A stretch of 64,000 nt of DNA from Cucumis sativus (taxonomy: Eukaryota; Streptophyta; Magnoliopsida; Cucurbitales; Cucurbitaceae): positions 32,535,489-32,599,488 of the forward strand of contig NC_026655.2 of NCBI RefSeq assembly GCF_000004075.3. Direction: 5' to 3'. This document shows positions 37,370-49,579 of the stretch, piece by piece. Each line of letters begins with the position of its first letter. Position 1 is the stretch's first letter. The notes under the pieces are model-generated. The model did not search any database. It worked only from the letters and a program-made list of their open reading frames with translations, and had not been told where the DNA came from. Both the position numbers and the translations under genes were made by a program.

Positions 37370-37825
37370 TAAATATTAAAGTTCTTTGCTTAACTTAGGC
37401 TATGCATGTTGTTTAATTTGAACCTTCACATTAAAATGAGACTTTTTCATTTTAATGTATTTTTCTCAGGTTTATGCAGTTTTCTGGAGCGGGAAATAAA
37501 TACTTTCTGAGTTAATTAACCATTTTTTGTGTATGTAATATTTTTTTTTTTTTGTTTATTTTGGTATGTCAAAATAAAATTTAATACAGTTCATGAACCT
37601 TTGGTACACTAAAGAATTATTGTTTGTCATATTTTGATAAGTATATTAAATTATGGATTGTCATATTTTGACAAAATATTAATGGTTGAAAATATTTTCT
37701 TTTTTAATTTTTTGTTTGCACTATTCAATATATTTTGTTATAGGCAAGAAATTCATTCTATAATTGAAATTTTATTTAGAAGCATACAAAATGAAATTTA
37801 ATATAGTTCATGAACCTTATAAGGT
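37370..37825. other. AT-rich spacer with a short duplication
   Basis: The phrase around 'aaatttaatacagttcatgaacct' (37576-37600) recurs at 37794-37818. No gene seen. The second copy directly precedes the broken LTR at 37826. Confidence 0.5.
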
Positions 37826-40800
37826 GTTTTGCAAGATAAAGGACTAGGCGAGAAGAAGTAAGAAAACTTCACGGAAATTTTCTAGGCATGTTTAATGGAC
37901 CACGTGTAAAGTTTAAGTTAAGCATGATTAAGTTAAATTTTAAGCTTACACGTGCACCACCACTACGTCGTTAGGACTGTTGTTAAATCTACGTCGCTAA
38001 AAGTTTTAGCAATGCAACAACTACGAGCCGCAAAAGATATACTTTTAGTAACATATGTTATGTCACTATTTATCTTTTATAGTGATGTATTGCACTTGCC
38101 ACTAAACATGATGTTTTAGTGACAAATAATGTTGTTACTTAAGGTTAATTTGAGACCGTTACAAACATCTTTTGCGACGTATTGAAGTGCACCACTAAAA
38201 TTTCCTATAATTTATTTTTTAAAAAAACCAATGCTTTTAAAAGTATTTTATTATATAAAAAATAATATACAATTTATTATATTTTAAAATGTTAAATATA
38301 ATTATATTGCATCTGTTTTGTAGTCCAACAATGATGTACAACATAATCAACTCAAACAACACATATGCAAGAATTTAAGCTTTCCATCAATTGAACTATT
38401 TATGTTTCTTGAATAATCAACCCAAACTTTCAATCAAAGAACTAACAAAATGCATATATATCCTTGAACATACATACAGTTGGTCATTACAATTCTAGTT
38501 TAAGATAAACACAAACTTAATTAAAAAAGCTTGAAACTCAATCACCTTATCGTATGAACTTGGCTTCAAATATAAATTTGGATTCCACGACCTAAACCAA
38601 AATAGAACAATGTCAAGTTAAAAAAATAAGCAATCCAATAAAGCAATCTTAGAAAAATTAAGCATTTGTCTGGTAGCATACTAAATCACTAGCAGACCCA
38701 TTAAATCATAATTAATAAATGAAGAAACAAGGGAGAAAGTTACCTCATTTAAAATAACTATAAGATAACTCCAAACTCAAAGTCTCACTGATTGTTATCT
38801 TCAACTCTTTAAAATCTACAAACAAAATGAGAATAGCATTAATAATAAAAACTTTAACTTTTAAGTATAAGAATCATGTCCTTGAAATAGAAACTTGAAG
38901 TCTCTTTTTCTTCTTTCATTCCTAGACGATGAAGTATGGTGAAAAACTAACTTGGTTTTAGTTAATTCAAATCCATACACTGAAGAGATGAATTACTGAA
39001 GTTGGCTCTATCATAATGAAAGCATGAAATATGTAAAAAATGAAGGAAATTCAAGTATTGCAAAAAAACTATTCCACATTTTGTACGTGCAACAAAATAA
39101 CGAGATAATGTTATAACTTACCAATGTTAATTTACCTTTTTTATTTCAACCAACCATGCAATGAACTTTGGTCGCTTGTTCCTAAAAAACAAAGTTACTA
39201 AGATCAAATTGAAGAAACCAAAAAGCAGTATAAAAACTCTTCCACAGTATAACAAAAATCAAGATCAAAATGTGCATTTTCATGTGCATTTTCACATTAG
39301 CGTTGATTAAACCTGACTATCTTTCTATCACGTTGGACACGTTTGTAAGTTTCCATAATAAGATTACCCTTCCAAACATTTATGGGAAAATCATACTTAC
39401 TCAAATCTCCAATTACATAAAAATAGAGAACAAAAGACAATGCAACTGCAATAAATTTGCAATGCCCAATTAAAGAAACATAAAACAGACAAAAATACAA
39501 AACTCTCTAGCTTTTACGGTGTTGACATGTGGGGTAAATCCAACTCCTGCTGACTCTACAATTACAATCATAAAATCGTTAACTCTAGTGCAATACCAAA
39601 GTTGAAACTGAGCTTCAAGAATTAAGACTCTAAAAATGGCATGCATGTAAAGAAGACCCAATTTTAAGGACTTTTGTAACATAAAGTAAAACAATTACAA
39701 GGGTAGAGATATGCATTGAATGAATCTTAAAATTTTATTTTCTCGCAATCGATGACGAGGGAAAAAGGGACTTTAATAACTAAATTTAGGTAGAAAGTAT
39801 CCATAGTTTATTAATGCCAATAAACAAAGAAGCCACATAATGGAGATTGGCACCAAGCAATTATTTTAGATATAAAAAACCAGAATAAACTAATTGCCTC
39901 TTCTATTTTATCAAGTACTCGACTGAGGGGCGACCATTGGTGAAGGAAAAAAACCTCCACTGGACTAAGTTGCTGATATGATCGAATAACAGTCAATAAA
40001 ATTCATAAAAAGCTACTGAGAATTAGACTAAAGAAGCTTACTAAATTCATAAAAATGCAAAAATTGTCATCTGCACCAAAGGGGCGAAGAAAACTAAACA
40101 AATTATAATAAATTGCTACACAAATAAAATGCAAATAATAAAGGGGACTTTTGGGATTAGCATTTAGAATGAGAACTTTGGGATTTTATCCCTCTTGCTC
40201 TAAGGTACAGCATATAACATACAGAGTTGTTTTGCTTGAGTAATGTTGTTCTACATCTCTTCCTTCGGAATAAAGGACAATGCGTAAGCTAACCGTATTT
40301 TGTTTATTTGGTTCTAATTTTTTGTGTTTTACTTTGTTTGATAAATTCTTGTCAACTGATTGTTTAATAATGATTGAGAAACATTTTACCCAATTTCGGT
40401 GATTTGGAAGCAAAGTAAACCCCAATGAAAAAGATGCAGCTTTTCACTATTTTGTATTTTAATAGTTTTCTACATCACTATAATGAATAATCTAAAGAAC
40501 TTAAAGAGACCAGACTAGTTTAGTGGATTCTTTTGTAGTAGCATAGTGAAAAGCAATGAGAAATCAGCCACACACACCCTAAAGAAGGAAAAAAAAAAAA
40601 ACTAGCTAAATTGATTGAATAAGTTTCATTTTTCAATCTCATTAACTTTACATTGTAATGTTGGTCTTTATGGTTTAAAGAAATAATTTAATCTCTTATG
40701 ATCTATAATTTTTATCCCAAATGGTAGGATCATTGAAACTGAACTCAAAAACTCTCTCAAAATAATTAAAAAAAAAATGAATAACTCACATTGAAGGGAT

Positions 40801-42492
40801 GAAGGAATACCGCGTACCTTTCTCTTCAAGTCACCGTCAGTTGTGGTTCATTGTCAATAAGAATACGTCAAGGAGTTGGCCAGGCGAAACATGACGAAAC
40901 ACTAGCTTGTTGTGGGTAGTCGCCGACCGAAATGTGACCGACCGATGAGATGGAGAGGGTTGGAGGGTTGGGAATTTGGGATTTAGGGATTTTGTGTTTT
41001 TTGTCGTGGAAGAGGAAGAGAAATTAAGGATTTGATAAATATATATATATATAACAAATTATTAGATGAAAATTTGGATGAAAATTAAAAGAGAAATTTT
41101 ACAACAGTTATTTGTTACTAAAACTATTTAACTTTTAGTGACATTATTTCGTGTGTTGCTAATTCGTTTAGTGACGTGGATTGAAAATATGTTGCTAATA
41201 ACCATATTTCATGGCAAAAAAATTTAGCATTGATAAAAATGATCATTTAGTGACAAAAATTACTTACACCACTAAAACTTTGTCACTGAATAATAAATTT
41301 CAGTGCACTAGAAGTAGAAGCTGACAAGCTGATAAGAGATTAAAGGTGACTAAGCTTGTTTATGAAGTAGTATAAATAGAGGATGAGATCATAATGTTAA
41401 AGAGGGATTATTTTTAGAATTTGAAAAGAAAAGTTTAAGTGTTGAGGTGGTGCGAATTTGTCTATGCAAGAAGAAGAATAGGAGAAGCCTTTGAAGTTTA
41501 TTTTCCAAGTGTTGTGAGTGTCTTATTCTTTGAAATGTTTATGTTAAAATTTTTCTTATAAGTTCTTTTTTATTTAAGTTAATGATTTCTAAAGAGAGAT
41601 TTATATGAAAAACTTGTGCAATGTTTCAAGTATGTTTATTGAGATTGTGAATGTTTATGAATGAATTATCAAACCACTAGTTATCTTCTTACTAATGAGC
41701 TAACTGTTATATGCACATAAGGCTAAAGACAGTCATGTAGAAAAGGACTGCATGGTGGAATGAAGCTGACCAATATAGAAAATGATTGCATTGTATATTT
41801 AGCGGCATGAGCAACAAGAACGAATCATAATACTCTTTGATGTTGATGATGAAAAGGACATCTCAGTAGTCTAAATGCAAGATGATGAGTCTTTACGTAG
41901 AGAATGATTTGAAATTATTGACGAAAGGAATGTTTGTGACTAATGTGTGTTTATGTGCTTGTTATATTTTGCGAGATGAAGCATTTACGCGAAATGACAA
42001 GTTTATGAGCAAAAAATGTTTGATGTAAAATTTGACAAAATAAAGTTTAATTTACAAATTTTGCAAAAAAAAAAAATCTTAAAACCTCACTAAGTCTTTT
42101 AGACTTGTTTTAAAATTTTACCTTCCACGTTCAAGGCGCTAAGGCCAAGTAGGGGAAAGTTAAAAAGGACTTGCTAGGCGAGAAGAGGCTGCCAAGGTGT
42201 TTTACCTCTTTAAGTTTAAGAGTTGTGTATTTGTATTGTAGTAAAGTTATTGTAAAATGCTTAGCCAAAAGTTCAATAAAGTTTTCGTTTGGTTACTTCT
42301 CTGTTTTAAGTGTTTTCTGTTATCACCTCAAAATACTTGTAAAGTTGTAAGTTAAGACAAAGGAAAGTCTTTGGGCGATTAAGCAAAGCTTAAGGACCTC
42401 AAGATTGAAGGTTTTAGCATTTAACACATAAAGATACTCAAGTCACGTCACATCTCGTATGGCAAGCTAGGGTGTCAGCGGGGGCAGTGACA
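37826..42492 (+). mobile_element. 5'-truncated gypsy LTR, split by a CACTA-like insert
   Basis: LTR parts are about 37826-37957 and 41309-42492. The left part ends 'taagcttacacgtgcac' and the right part resumes 'agaagtagaagctgac'. The unbroken relative (reverse complement of 53950-54010) reads 'taagcttacacg...aagtagaagctggc' across the join. The right part has the shared 'actaagtcttttagactt' region (42091-42110), and the end is 'gcgggggcagtgaca' at 42492. The TGTGAGACCC start is missing. Confidence 0.68.
37961..41305. mobile_element. CACTA-like element, about 3.3 kb, nested in the LTR
   Basis: Left end CACTACGTCG at 37961, right end TTTCAGTG at 41305, and CAC on both sides (37958-37960 and 41306-41308), fitting the 3-bp target duplication of CACTA elements. 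Subterminal 300 bp at both ends hold many 'tttagtgaca' and 'tgtcactaaa' motifs. Terminal inverted similarity beyond CACT is poor. The interior resembles spliced DNA on the minus strand, with a GC-richer block at 40808-40940 and a donor-like gtacgcgg (minus) near 40815, but I could not identify a protein. Confidence 0.6.
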
Positions 42493-42495
42493 ACT

Positions 42496-44151
42496 TGTAG
42501 AAGTACAAGTTATTGTGTACCCTTTTGAGTAAAATAATGAGATCTTATTGCATGGAAACAAAAGAAAATAGAGAAAAAAGTTAACAATTTGGTTATATTT
42601 CCAATAGCATAATACAGAAGAACCTTATCCACAATTCACTAGCATTTAGTGCTGTTGGCACATGCTTTTAGGCAAAAAGAGAGTGAAGCTTGACAAAAAT
42701 ATGTCTATGCGAGAAGTTCAATCCAACCTTTGCGAAAATAGAAGTACAAGCTATGCGATTAAGGCAATTGCAGACAAAATTAGTTGGCAGGAAATTTAGA
42801 GAAAGGACAAAAGGATATGCACAATGTCGATTGCAGCTTTTCAGAGGTTTTAATGGCGCGTGGCAGCCTGTCAACATCAGTTCTTGAATATAAATAGAGT
42901 GTCTCACTTCTCAATCGGTGTGCAATTTTGGCTGGGAAAAACAAAATGCTCCCTCCACCCATCCATCTCCCTTCCCTTCAGTTTTAGATAAAAGCCTACA
43001 GCAAAGAGGAGAGAGAGATCCATCTCTTCCATTGTTTTCCTCAGACATAGGCAAAAATCAGAGCTAAAGAGTATGAGAGATCAAACTCTGTGGCGTAACT
43101 CATGATTTATTTTTCCATCTTGTAATTTTTATATTCTATTGTTTTGTAATCTAAACCTCATGGTTAAAAAGCTTAACATATTGTTTATGAAAGCAATGAA
43201 TTTCTTCTTCCATTCTCCCATATTTCTTGTCTTTCCATGTCTACATAGTTGGTTGGTTGAATTATAATAATTGATGTTCGTGATACTCGGATAATCATAA
43301 TGAATGTTGTAAGAGTTATGCAAAGCTAAGTGTGAGTATCTCAACCTTTTTCATTCAAAAGAAGGACTTGAGTAGAGATCGTAATCACTAAACAAGTGAA
43401 AATCCCTTTTAGCTGAGCAGGTGGTGGGAAGAATGTCGTCATGCATTCTTGTCGTCAAGTTCATCCTTTGCATACATCACTGAAAGGTTGCTGTGTGTGT
43501 CGAAAGCCCTAAAATGTGTACGACCTAAATAAGGATTAACTACTGTTTTGTATGTGAGATTATTATATATAAATCATAGCTTAACTATAAATATTTTCAT
43601 CCCGAGAGGCGAGCAAGTATGATAGAAGCGCTGAGAATGTGCTTGCCTTAATTCTTGGTTAATACATGCTTTATGTCACTTCAAAGTATTAAAACATTAA
43701 CCATTGCCTTTAGTTAATTCAACTTTCCTTCCTTGCCATGCCTACACTAAGTTCATATCTCATTATGCTATACTTCCATGTTCACCTTGCACCGCCAAGT
43801 ACAGTAGTGTAAATATCTAAGATCAATATTATATTGTTAATATCTTTATTGTACAGTGTATACCGCATCATTTAGTATGGGGTTAGATAAAATAGGAGCT
43901 TAAATTCCCTATGATCAACTCTAGACTTACTAGAAAACTTCTCTTCACTTGAACTTGGGCGATAGAGGAGAAAACTTGTGTGACAATGTTTGATTCTTAT
44001 AATAACAACGCATTAATAAGAATGCACCTTTTTTTATCGTATAACCTTGTTTAGATGCATAATGGTTATAAACTTAGAACTACTCTTGTTAAACATACAA
44101 GCTTGACACTTGAGAAATTAGAACGCATGAATAAAAATTTTATGACGACTA
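42496..44151 (+). repeat. Athila-like 5' LTR
   Basis: About 1.66 kb, in the usual Athila range. A TATAAATA box lies at 42889-42896. The distal 734 bp (43415-44148) align to 45161-45902 with substitutions and small indels. The element's primer site follows 6 bases after the end. Confidence 0.7.
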
Positions 44152-44157
44152 AGTTTC

Positions 44158-44175
44158 CGGCGCTATTGCCGGGGA
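44158..44175 (+). other. Primer-binding site complementary to tRNA-Asp
   Basis: CGGCGCTATTGCCGGGGA matches 15 of 18 bases of the complement of the tRNA-Asp 3' end (TGGCGCCGTTGCCGGGGA), the primer used by Athila-type elements. Confidence 0.8.
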
Positions 44176-44439
44176 ATTTTTAAAGATCTTTCTATTATTT
44201 AATTGTGCGCTAAATTATGCATAAGTTCAATCTCAGTTGAATCGCGTGCTCTAACCAAAAAGTTCATGAACAAGTTTATGAGTGCAGGCGAACAACCTGA
44301 ATTCCAGCTTGACCCTAAGATCGAATGAACATTTTGGAGGAATCATAGACAAAGGCAGAAGGCAACACCAAGCGAACATGGACAATCAGAACAACAATAT
44401 CTCTCCCAACCAGAACGCCCAAAACCAAAATCTAGCCTA

Positions 44440-45113
44440 CTTAGCTCATAATTTGGATTGACCCATTAGATCATGCACACCGTTGAGCCTCTATAATTTC
44501 AACCCGGGTATTGCAAGTGTAGTATTTGGAGACAACTCAAGGTTCAAAATCAAGCTAGTAATGCTTCAAATGATCTAGAATGTTGGACAGTTTGGAGAGC
44601 ACACACATGAAGACCCTCATGAGCATATAAGGAACTTCTAATCTATTTATATGTCGTTTAATATGCCAGAAATATCACGAGATGAACTATGTTTACCATT
44701 TTTTCCACTCACATTGCACGACGAGGCTAAACAATGGGCCAAGTCTTTGGAAGAAGAGGAAGTTACAATATGGGATAACTTGATTGAAAATTTTATGTAG
44801 AAGTTCTTCTCGTCCATTGAGAACGCAAGAAGTAGGCAAGATTTGATGACCTTTGAACAGAGAGATAGTGAGAACCTTATTGACGTGTGGGGAAGATTCA
44901 AGAGAATGATCAAGGGATGCCCTCACCATTGCATCACTGGATGTGTTCTGATGGAACAATTTTACTTTGGGCTTAGTAGAGACATACAACAATCTGTTGA
45001 CATTGTGTTCATTGGTGGGATGCTCAGATCATCCTATAATCAAATCAAAACAACGTTGGATGATATGACCAGCAACATTCAAGAATGGAGAGATGACAGC
45101 TTCGAATTGTGAA
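44440..45113 (+). pseudogene. Athila-like gag remnant
   Basis: In the same general frame: NFNPGIASVVFGD.., GEHTHEDPHEHIRNF, LPFFPLTLHDEAKQWAKSL and WDNLIENFM, then an open part from 44843: FEQRDSENLIDVWGRFKRM, IKGCPHHCITGCVLMEQFYF-GL. These are retrotransposon gag (PF03732-like) blocks in Athila order (E.P..H...F, F..L...A..WL..L, W..L...F, F.Q...E.L...W.RFK...R.CPHH). Several stops (for example near 44800 and 45111) show decay. It ends just before the 3' LTR fragment, so all pol domains have been lost. Confidence 0.82.
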
Positions 45114-45160
45114 ATGATAGTAAAGGAAGTAGAAGAGACAAAGGAAGTCAACTTTCAGAA

Positions 45161-45905
45161 GAGCAGGTGGGCGGGAAGAATTTAATCGTGCATTCCTTTC
45201 GCCAAGTTCATCCTTTGCATATACATCTTTGAAAGGTTGGTGTGTTTGTCGAAAGCACTGAAACATATACGGTCTAAGTAAAGATTAGCTACTTTTATTG
45301 TATGTGAGATTATTGGATATAAATCTTAGCTTAACTAGGAGTATTTGCATCCCGAGGGGCGAGAAAGAATGATAGAAGCGCTGAGAAGCTGCTCGCTTTA
45401 ATTCTTGGTTAATACATGCTTTATGTCACCTCAAAGTATTAAAACATTAATCACTACCTTTAGTTAATTCAATTTTCCTTCCTCATCATGCCTACACTGA
45501 GTTCATATCTCATTATGTCATACTCCCATGTTCACCTTGCACTGCCAAGCACAATAGTGTAAATATCTAGGATCAATATTATGTTGTTAATATCTTTACT
45601 ATATAGTGTATTAACGCATCATTTAGTATGCGATTCGATAAAATAAAAGTTTAAATTCTTTGTGTTTGACCTTGAACTTACTAGAAAACTTCTCTTCGCT
45701 TGCACTTGGGCAACAGAGGAGAAAACTCGTGCGACAATGTTTGATTCTCATGATAGCAACGCATGAATATAAATGCACCTTTAATTTTATTGCATAACCC
45801 TTTTTTAGTTGCATAATAGTCGTAAACTTAGAACTACTTTTGTTAAACATACGAGCTTAACTCTTGAGAAATTAGAACGCATGAATAAAAATTTCATGAC
45901 GATCA
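45161..45905 (+). repeat. Athila-like 3' LTR, 5'-truncated
   Basis: Corresponds to the last 740 bp of the left LTR, beginning at 'gagcaggtgg' (45161, compare 43415). The junction with the gag region at 45114-45160 shows no polypurine tract, so the preceding LTR part and pol were removed by one deletion. Confidence 0.8.
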
Positions 45906-45922
45906 GGCGTGGTGTGACAACT

Positions 45923-45934
45923 TAGTATCATAGC
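45923..45934 (+). other. Primer-binding site resembling initiator tRNA-Met complement
   Basis: TAGTATCATAGC matches 10 of 12 bases of TGGTATCAGAGC. It is preceded by 'gtgtgacaac', the 3' end of the chromovirus-type LTRs of this window, and followed 90 bases later by a gag. It belongs to a different element from the Athila-like one on its left. Confidence 0.65.
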
Positions 45935-46020
45935 GTGATTTTGGGAAATCTAGTAGTTTTATGTGTGATTTTGGTGGTTAAGTGCTTAAGTTACTTTTGT
46001 AGGAATTAGTAGAAGTAGAA

Positions 46021-46527
46021 ATGTCGACAAGAAAAGGAAGGGACGCAAGAAGTGGATCAAGAGCAACAATTGAGCCTACAATGGATTCAGAAGCACATTC
46101 GGTTAACCCTGATGCGAGAAGAAAGCAAGAGGAAGCAGTTTATGATAAGAGTTTCCTAAATATTAATAGATGTCATGGCACAACAACTAGAGAAGAAATT
46201 TGGAATAGAGAGATTCAAGACATTAGGAGCTACAAAATTTAGTGAAACTACAAAGTCAAAAGAAGCTAAAAAGGACATTAAAGAAGTTAGGAAAGTAGAT
46301 TTGGTTGTGTTTTTATTACAAGAAGAGGTTGAAGATTGGTAGACCCTAGAAGAGAATGGGCGAGGAAGAGTTAACTATGAAAATTTGAAAGAAATATTCA
46401 TTGGAAAGTATTTTTTCGAAACCTATAGAGACGAGAAGAGAGATGGATTTCTCAATTTGGAAGAAGGAGAACTCTCTATCACACGACACGAGAAGAAGTT
46501 TACAGAGTTATCTAAATATGCAAGATG
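46021..46527 (+). pseudogene. Chromovirus-type gag remnant
   Basis: An open stretch from ATG 46021 (a basic and acidic N-terminus) shifts frame near 46175. The second frame gives MAQQLEKKFGIERFK, then VRKVDLVVFLLQEEVEDW and a stop. It then reads VNYENLKEIFIGKYFFETY, RDEKRDGFLNLEEGELSITRHEKKFTELSKYAR. This is the PF03732 gag pattern (W.EF...F...YFP...R....EF..L.QG..SV.EY...F..LS.YA) of Del/Tekay-like elements. It is cut off after 46527 where other repeat DNA begins, with no zinc knuckle or protease. Confidence 0.82.
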
Positions 46528-46589
46528 AAATTCACTCTTTCCTTACTTTAGGGTAAGTAAGTGAATGTTCTCTTAAATGGTGTCTCCGA

Positions 46590-47240
46590 GACTTGAGCAA
46601 ATGGTCCTACCCTCTCAATGGCACAAGAGGGGTTTATAGTTATTTAGTGGTTGAACCATAAATAGGTTGTTCACTAGATGAACATTGATATTTAAGGACT
46701 AGAAGTAACTCAGGGGTAAAATGAAAATTGACCCAACTGATTTACGAACACTTGGGAAGGACTAACTACTATAGGTCTATATCTGTGGACAAAGAAATAT
46801 ATCTATAGTGAAAAAAGTTTAGTTGTGAGTCTTTAGCCAATTAATCTCATATCGTTATAACATCTTATCTAAAGGTCTATTAGACTCTCTTTCTAGCTCG
46901 TAAAGGGTAATGAAATTTATTTATATTAGTAATTTGAAATTTTCAAATTTACTTTGGGAATTAGTATAATGTACGGTGATACATTATAATATAAAGTTCA
47001 TATTTTAATCAAACTTTATTATTAAATTTAATTTTGGATATAATTCAAAATTAATTTATGAGAGATAAAATATTTGGATGAGCTCAAATATTAATTTGAT
47101 TTGAATTGGATTCGTATTAAAATTATTGGTTATGAGAGAAATTTATATTGTAATATGATTCAAATTTAATTTAATTTTAAGATATTTAATTTAACTATTA
47201 ATTAATAGTTTCATTTAATTTTATTTGATTTAATTAAATT
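46590..47240 (+). repeat. Dispersed LTR-like repeat, copy 1
   Basis: Ordered AT-rich sequence without ORFs. Its part 47089-47240 ('tattaatttgatt', 'aaaattattggttatgagagaaattt', 'aagatatttaattta') recurs at 51899-52090. The text at 46625-46700 looks like a retroelement LTR or leader, but the family was not resolved. 47240-47480 continues AT-rich. Confidence 0.5.
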
Positions 47241-47499
47241 AATTTAAAACTCTAAGATATTAGAGGCACATGAAATTAAAAAGGATTAAAATGAAATATT
47301 AATTAAATCATATTTAATTAATTATTAATTATTTAATATTAATTATTTAATTAGTAGATTTAAAAATAAATTAATTAGAATGAGATTTAAAGGGGTACAA
47401 CCATTATACCAAATACAAAATATAAATATAAAGTAGTATCATTTAATATTTATTATAATTTAACAGTTTAAAATTAATATTAAAATACAAAAATCGAGA

Positions 47500-49260
47500 A
47501 TGTGATACAGACACATGTCCTTTAGTCCTTTAATAGATCTGCCCACAACAGTGGACAAAACTAGAAGATGGAGAGTTTTGCCGGAGTGAAATGAAAACAC
47601 ATGGAAAAAAAAAAGGAAAGAATCTCTTTTTTGAATTTGAGAATAAATTTACGATTTAAAGAAACATTAAATGTGATATAACTTAATTAGCAACACAATA
47701 AATTTTATTTATTATTTTATCTATTCGCAATATCAATGAAATGAGTGAGATGTACCCTATTTTATAAAACCTAAATGTATAGTAAAAAACTAAACGTGAA
47801 AATTCATTATACTTGAATTAAGTAAAAATAGTTTTTTTTTTTAAACAATTTCTCTAATAAAAAAAATAAGAAGAAGAAGAACAATAAATAAAAAAATGTA
47901 AAGAATAAAGAAATAAAATGTAAAATGTAAAGAATAAAGAAACAAAATGTATTAGATTCCTATATATCCGTGAGTCAATTTTCTTTGATCAAATTCCCTA
48001 GAAACATTTTACTGTCGGTCATTTAAATTCGTAAAAATCTAAACCTAAAGAGCAATTTATTTCCTTAGCAATTGTTTGATCACAAACAAAACAAATTTTG
48101 TGATTATTATATATGTGGAGATGACCTGTTAATTCCTACCACCTCCAAGCTCCTAAAATTGAAAAAAAATAAACAATATTTCATAAAGAAACTGAAACAT
48201 AAGATTACATGCAAACATTTTGAACAATTTATCTTAAACCCATCTTCTTAAATTTATAAGCATAATATCATACGAAGAGAAGAACTCAAAAGGCCTTTAA
48301 CATTTCATCCCGTCCTCTAGTTTTGAAGAATATGGGTTTGGTTTTTAAGTTAAGTCAAATTTATAATTTCTAGTTTTGTTTTCAAACGTATCTAGTTAGT
48401 CTCAAGTTTTTAAAATTAAGTTCACGAACTCTCTTGAATAATTTCATACTTTTATTTTAAGTAATTATATATGGATATAATTTTATAAGAGAAATTTTCA
48501 AAAATAACAAATTTTACAAAGTATTTACAATTTATAACAAATTCTATATAGTATTGATAGGTTATAATGATAATATAATCTAAAATTTTGCTATAGCTTG
48601 TAATTATTTTTATTTATTTTATTATTTTAAAAAGTCATACAAAAAATACTTCAACACCTTTTAAACCTATTTGATCAAATAGATCTATTTTTCTTAATTT
48701 GAAAACTAAAAAAATACATTTTTAAAACGGGGAATAAAACCGTGTACTGTTTTATGGATGAAAAAGTATTTTTTTTTTCTTTTTCCTTTTTTATTTCCAT
48801 CCAAATCAATTCCAACTAAATATTGAATTAATACAACACTCCAGATATGGATGGAATTGTGAGATATTTGAGTATCCACATTGGAAAAAGACACAATTTT
48901 ATTATTCCTTACAAGTCTTTTTATTATTCGTTTTTTTGGTCCAAAAGTTGACTCCACCTTAATTCTTTTCTATTGTGAAATTGATCTTCTTTAAGAAGTA
49001 TATGTTGTGTACATCTACTGTTTGTGAGAATTTGAGAAAAGCATATTAAAATAAAATGTAGCAAATTCTTAGTCTTAATTAATCAAATGTATTGTTTAGA
49101 AAAATTATTGATTCATGGCTAACACTTCTTAGATATTAATAATTAAATGTATAAGAACATTTTTAAAAATTTGTAAATATAAAAAAATTTATTGATAAAT
49201 AAATTCTATCATTAATAGATTTCTATTAGCTAAGGTTGACAAAGTTTATCACTAGTTGAA
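47500..49260. other. AT-rich intergenic region upstream of PP1 gene
   Basis: No gene seen. 48500-48640 is a MITE-like unit related to those at 19598-20530 ('aaaaataacaaattttacaaagtatttacaatttataac', then 'ttttgctatagcttgtaatt'). 47870-47945 contains a short 'gtaaagaataaagaaa' duplication. Confidence 0.45.
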
Positions 49261-49483
49261 TAGTGTTAAGTCTAAGTTTTATTATATATATTAAATATAA
49301 TTGTTTTGCATTGTTGGTGTTTGGCCTAAGTACTGCTCCTATATTCGATATTAAATTACTCTTGTTGTTATCTACACTAATGTATACAACAAAAGTTAAA
49401 AAAAAGATTCAATTGGATAACCCTCGATCAAAATGTTTCGAACTTATCTTCTGTAAGTTAAAAGTAGGACATCCACAAAGTTG

Positions 49484-49491
49484 TATAAATA
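49484..49491 (+). promoter_or_regulatory. TATA box of the PP1/cystatin-like gene
   Basis: TATAAATA lies 96 bases before the ATG at 49580, in good position for a transcript start near 49515. Confidence 0.65.
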
Positions 49492-49579
49492 TATACCGTC
49501 CAAATGGGAAAGAGAAGCATGAGAAGAAGAGCCTTCTAGCTTTCTCCAAAAATAAGCAAAAAGGAAAGATATAGCAAAG

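Larger units (their letters stand above)
42496..45905 (+). mobile_element. Athila-like Ty3/gypsy element with a large internal deletion
   Basis: The order is 5' LTR, tRNA-Asp primer site, degenerate gag, then directly the distal part of the 3' LTR. Polymerase, integrase and the first 0.9 kb of the 3' LTR are missing. The left LTR start is set at TGTAGAAGTACAAG (42496), after the end of the previous LTR. The right end is set at 'gacgatca' (45905), the counterpart of 'gacgacta' (44151). No target duplication is visible at these edges. Confidence 0.72.

Noticed and set aside
44647..44992. Minus-strand ORFs of 88 and 99 codons
   Set aside because: Antisense shadows of the Athila-like gag remnant.
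49263..49574. 103-codon + strand ORF just upstream of the PP1-like gene
   Set aside because: Overlaps the TATA box and 5' UTR of that gene and has no recognisable domain.
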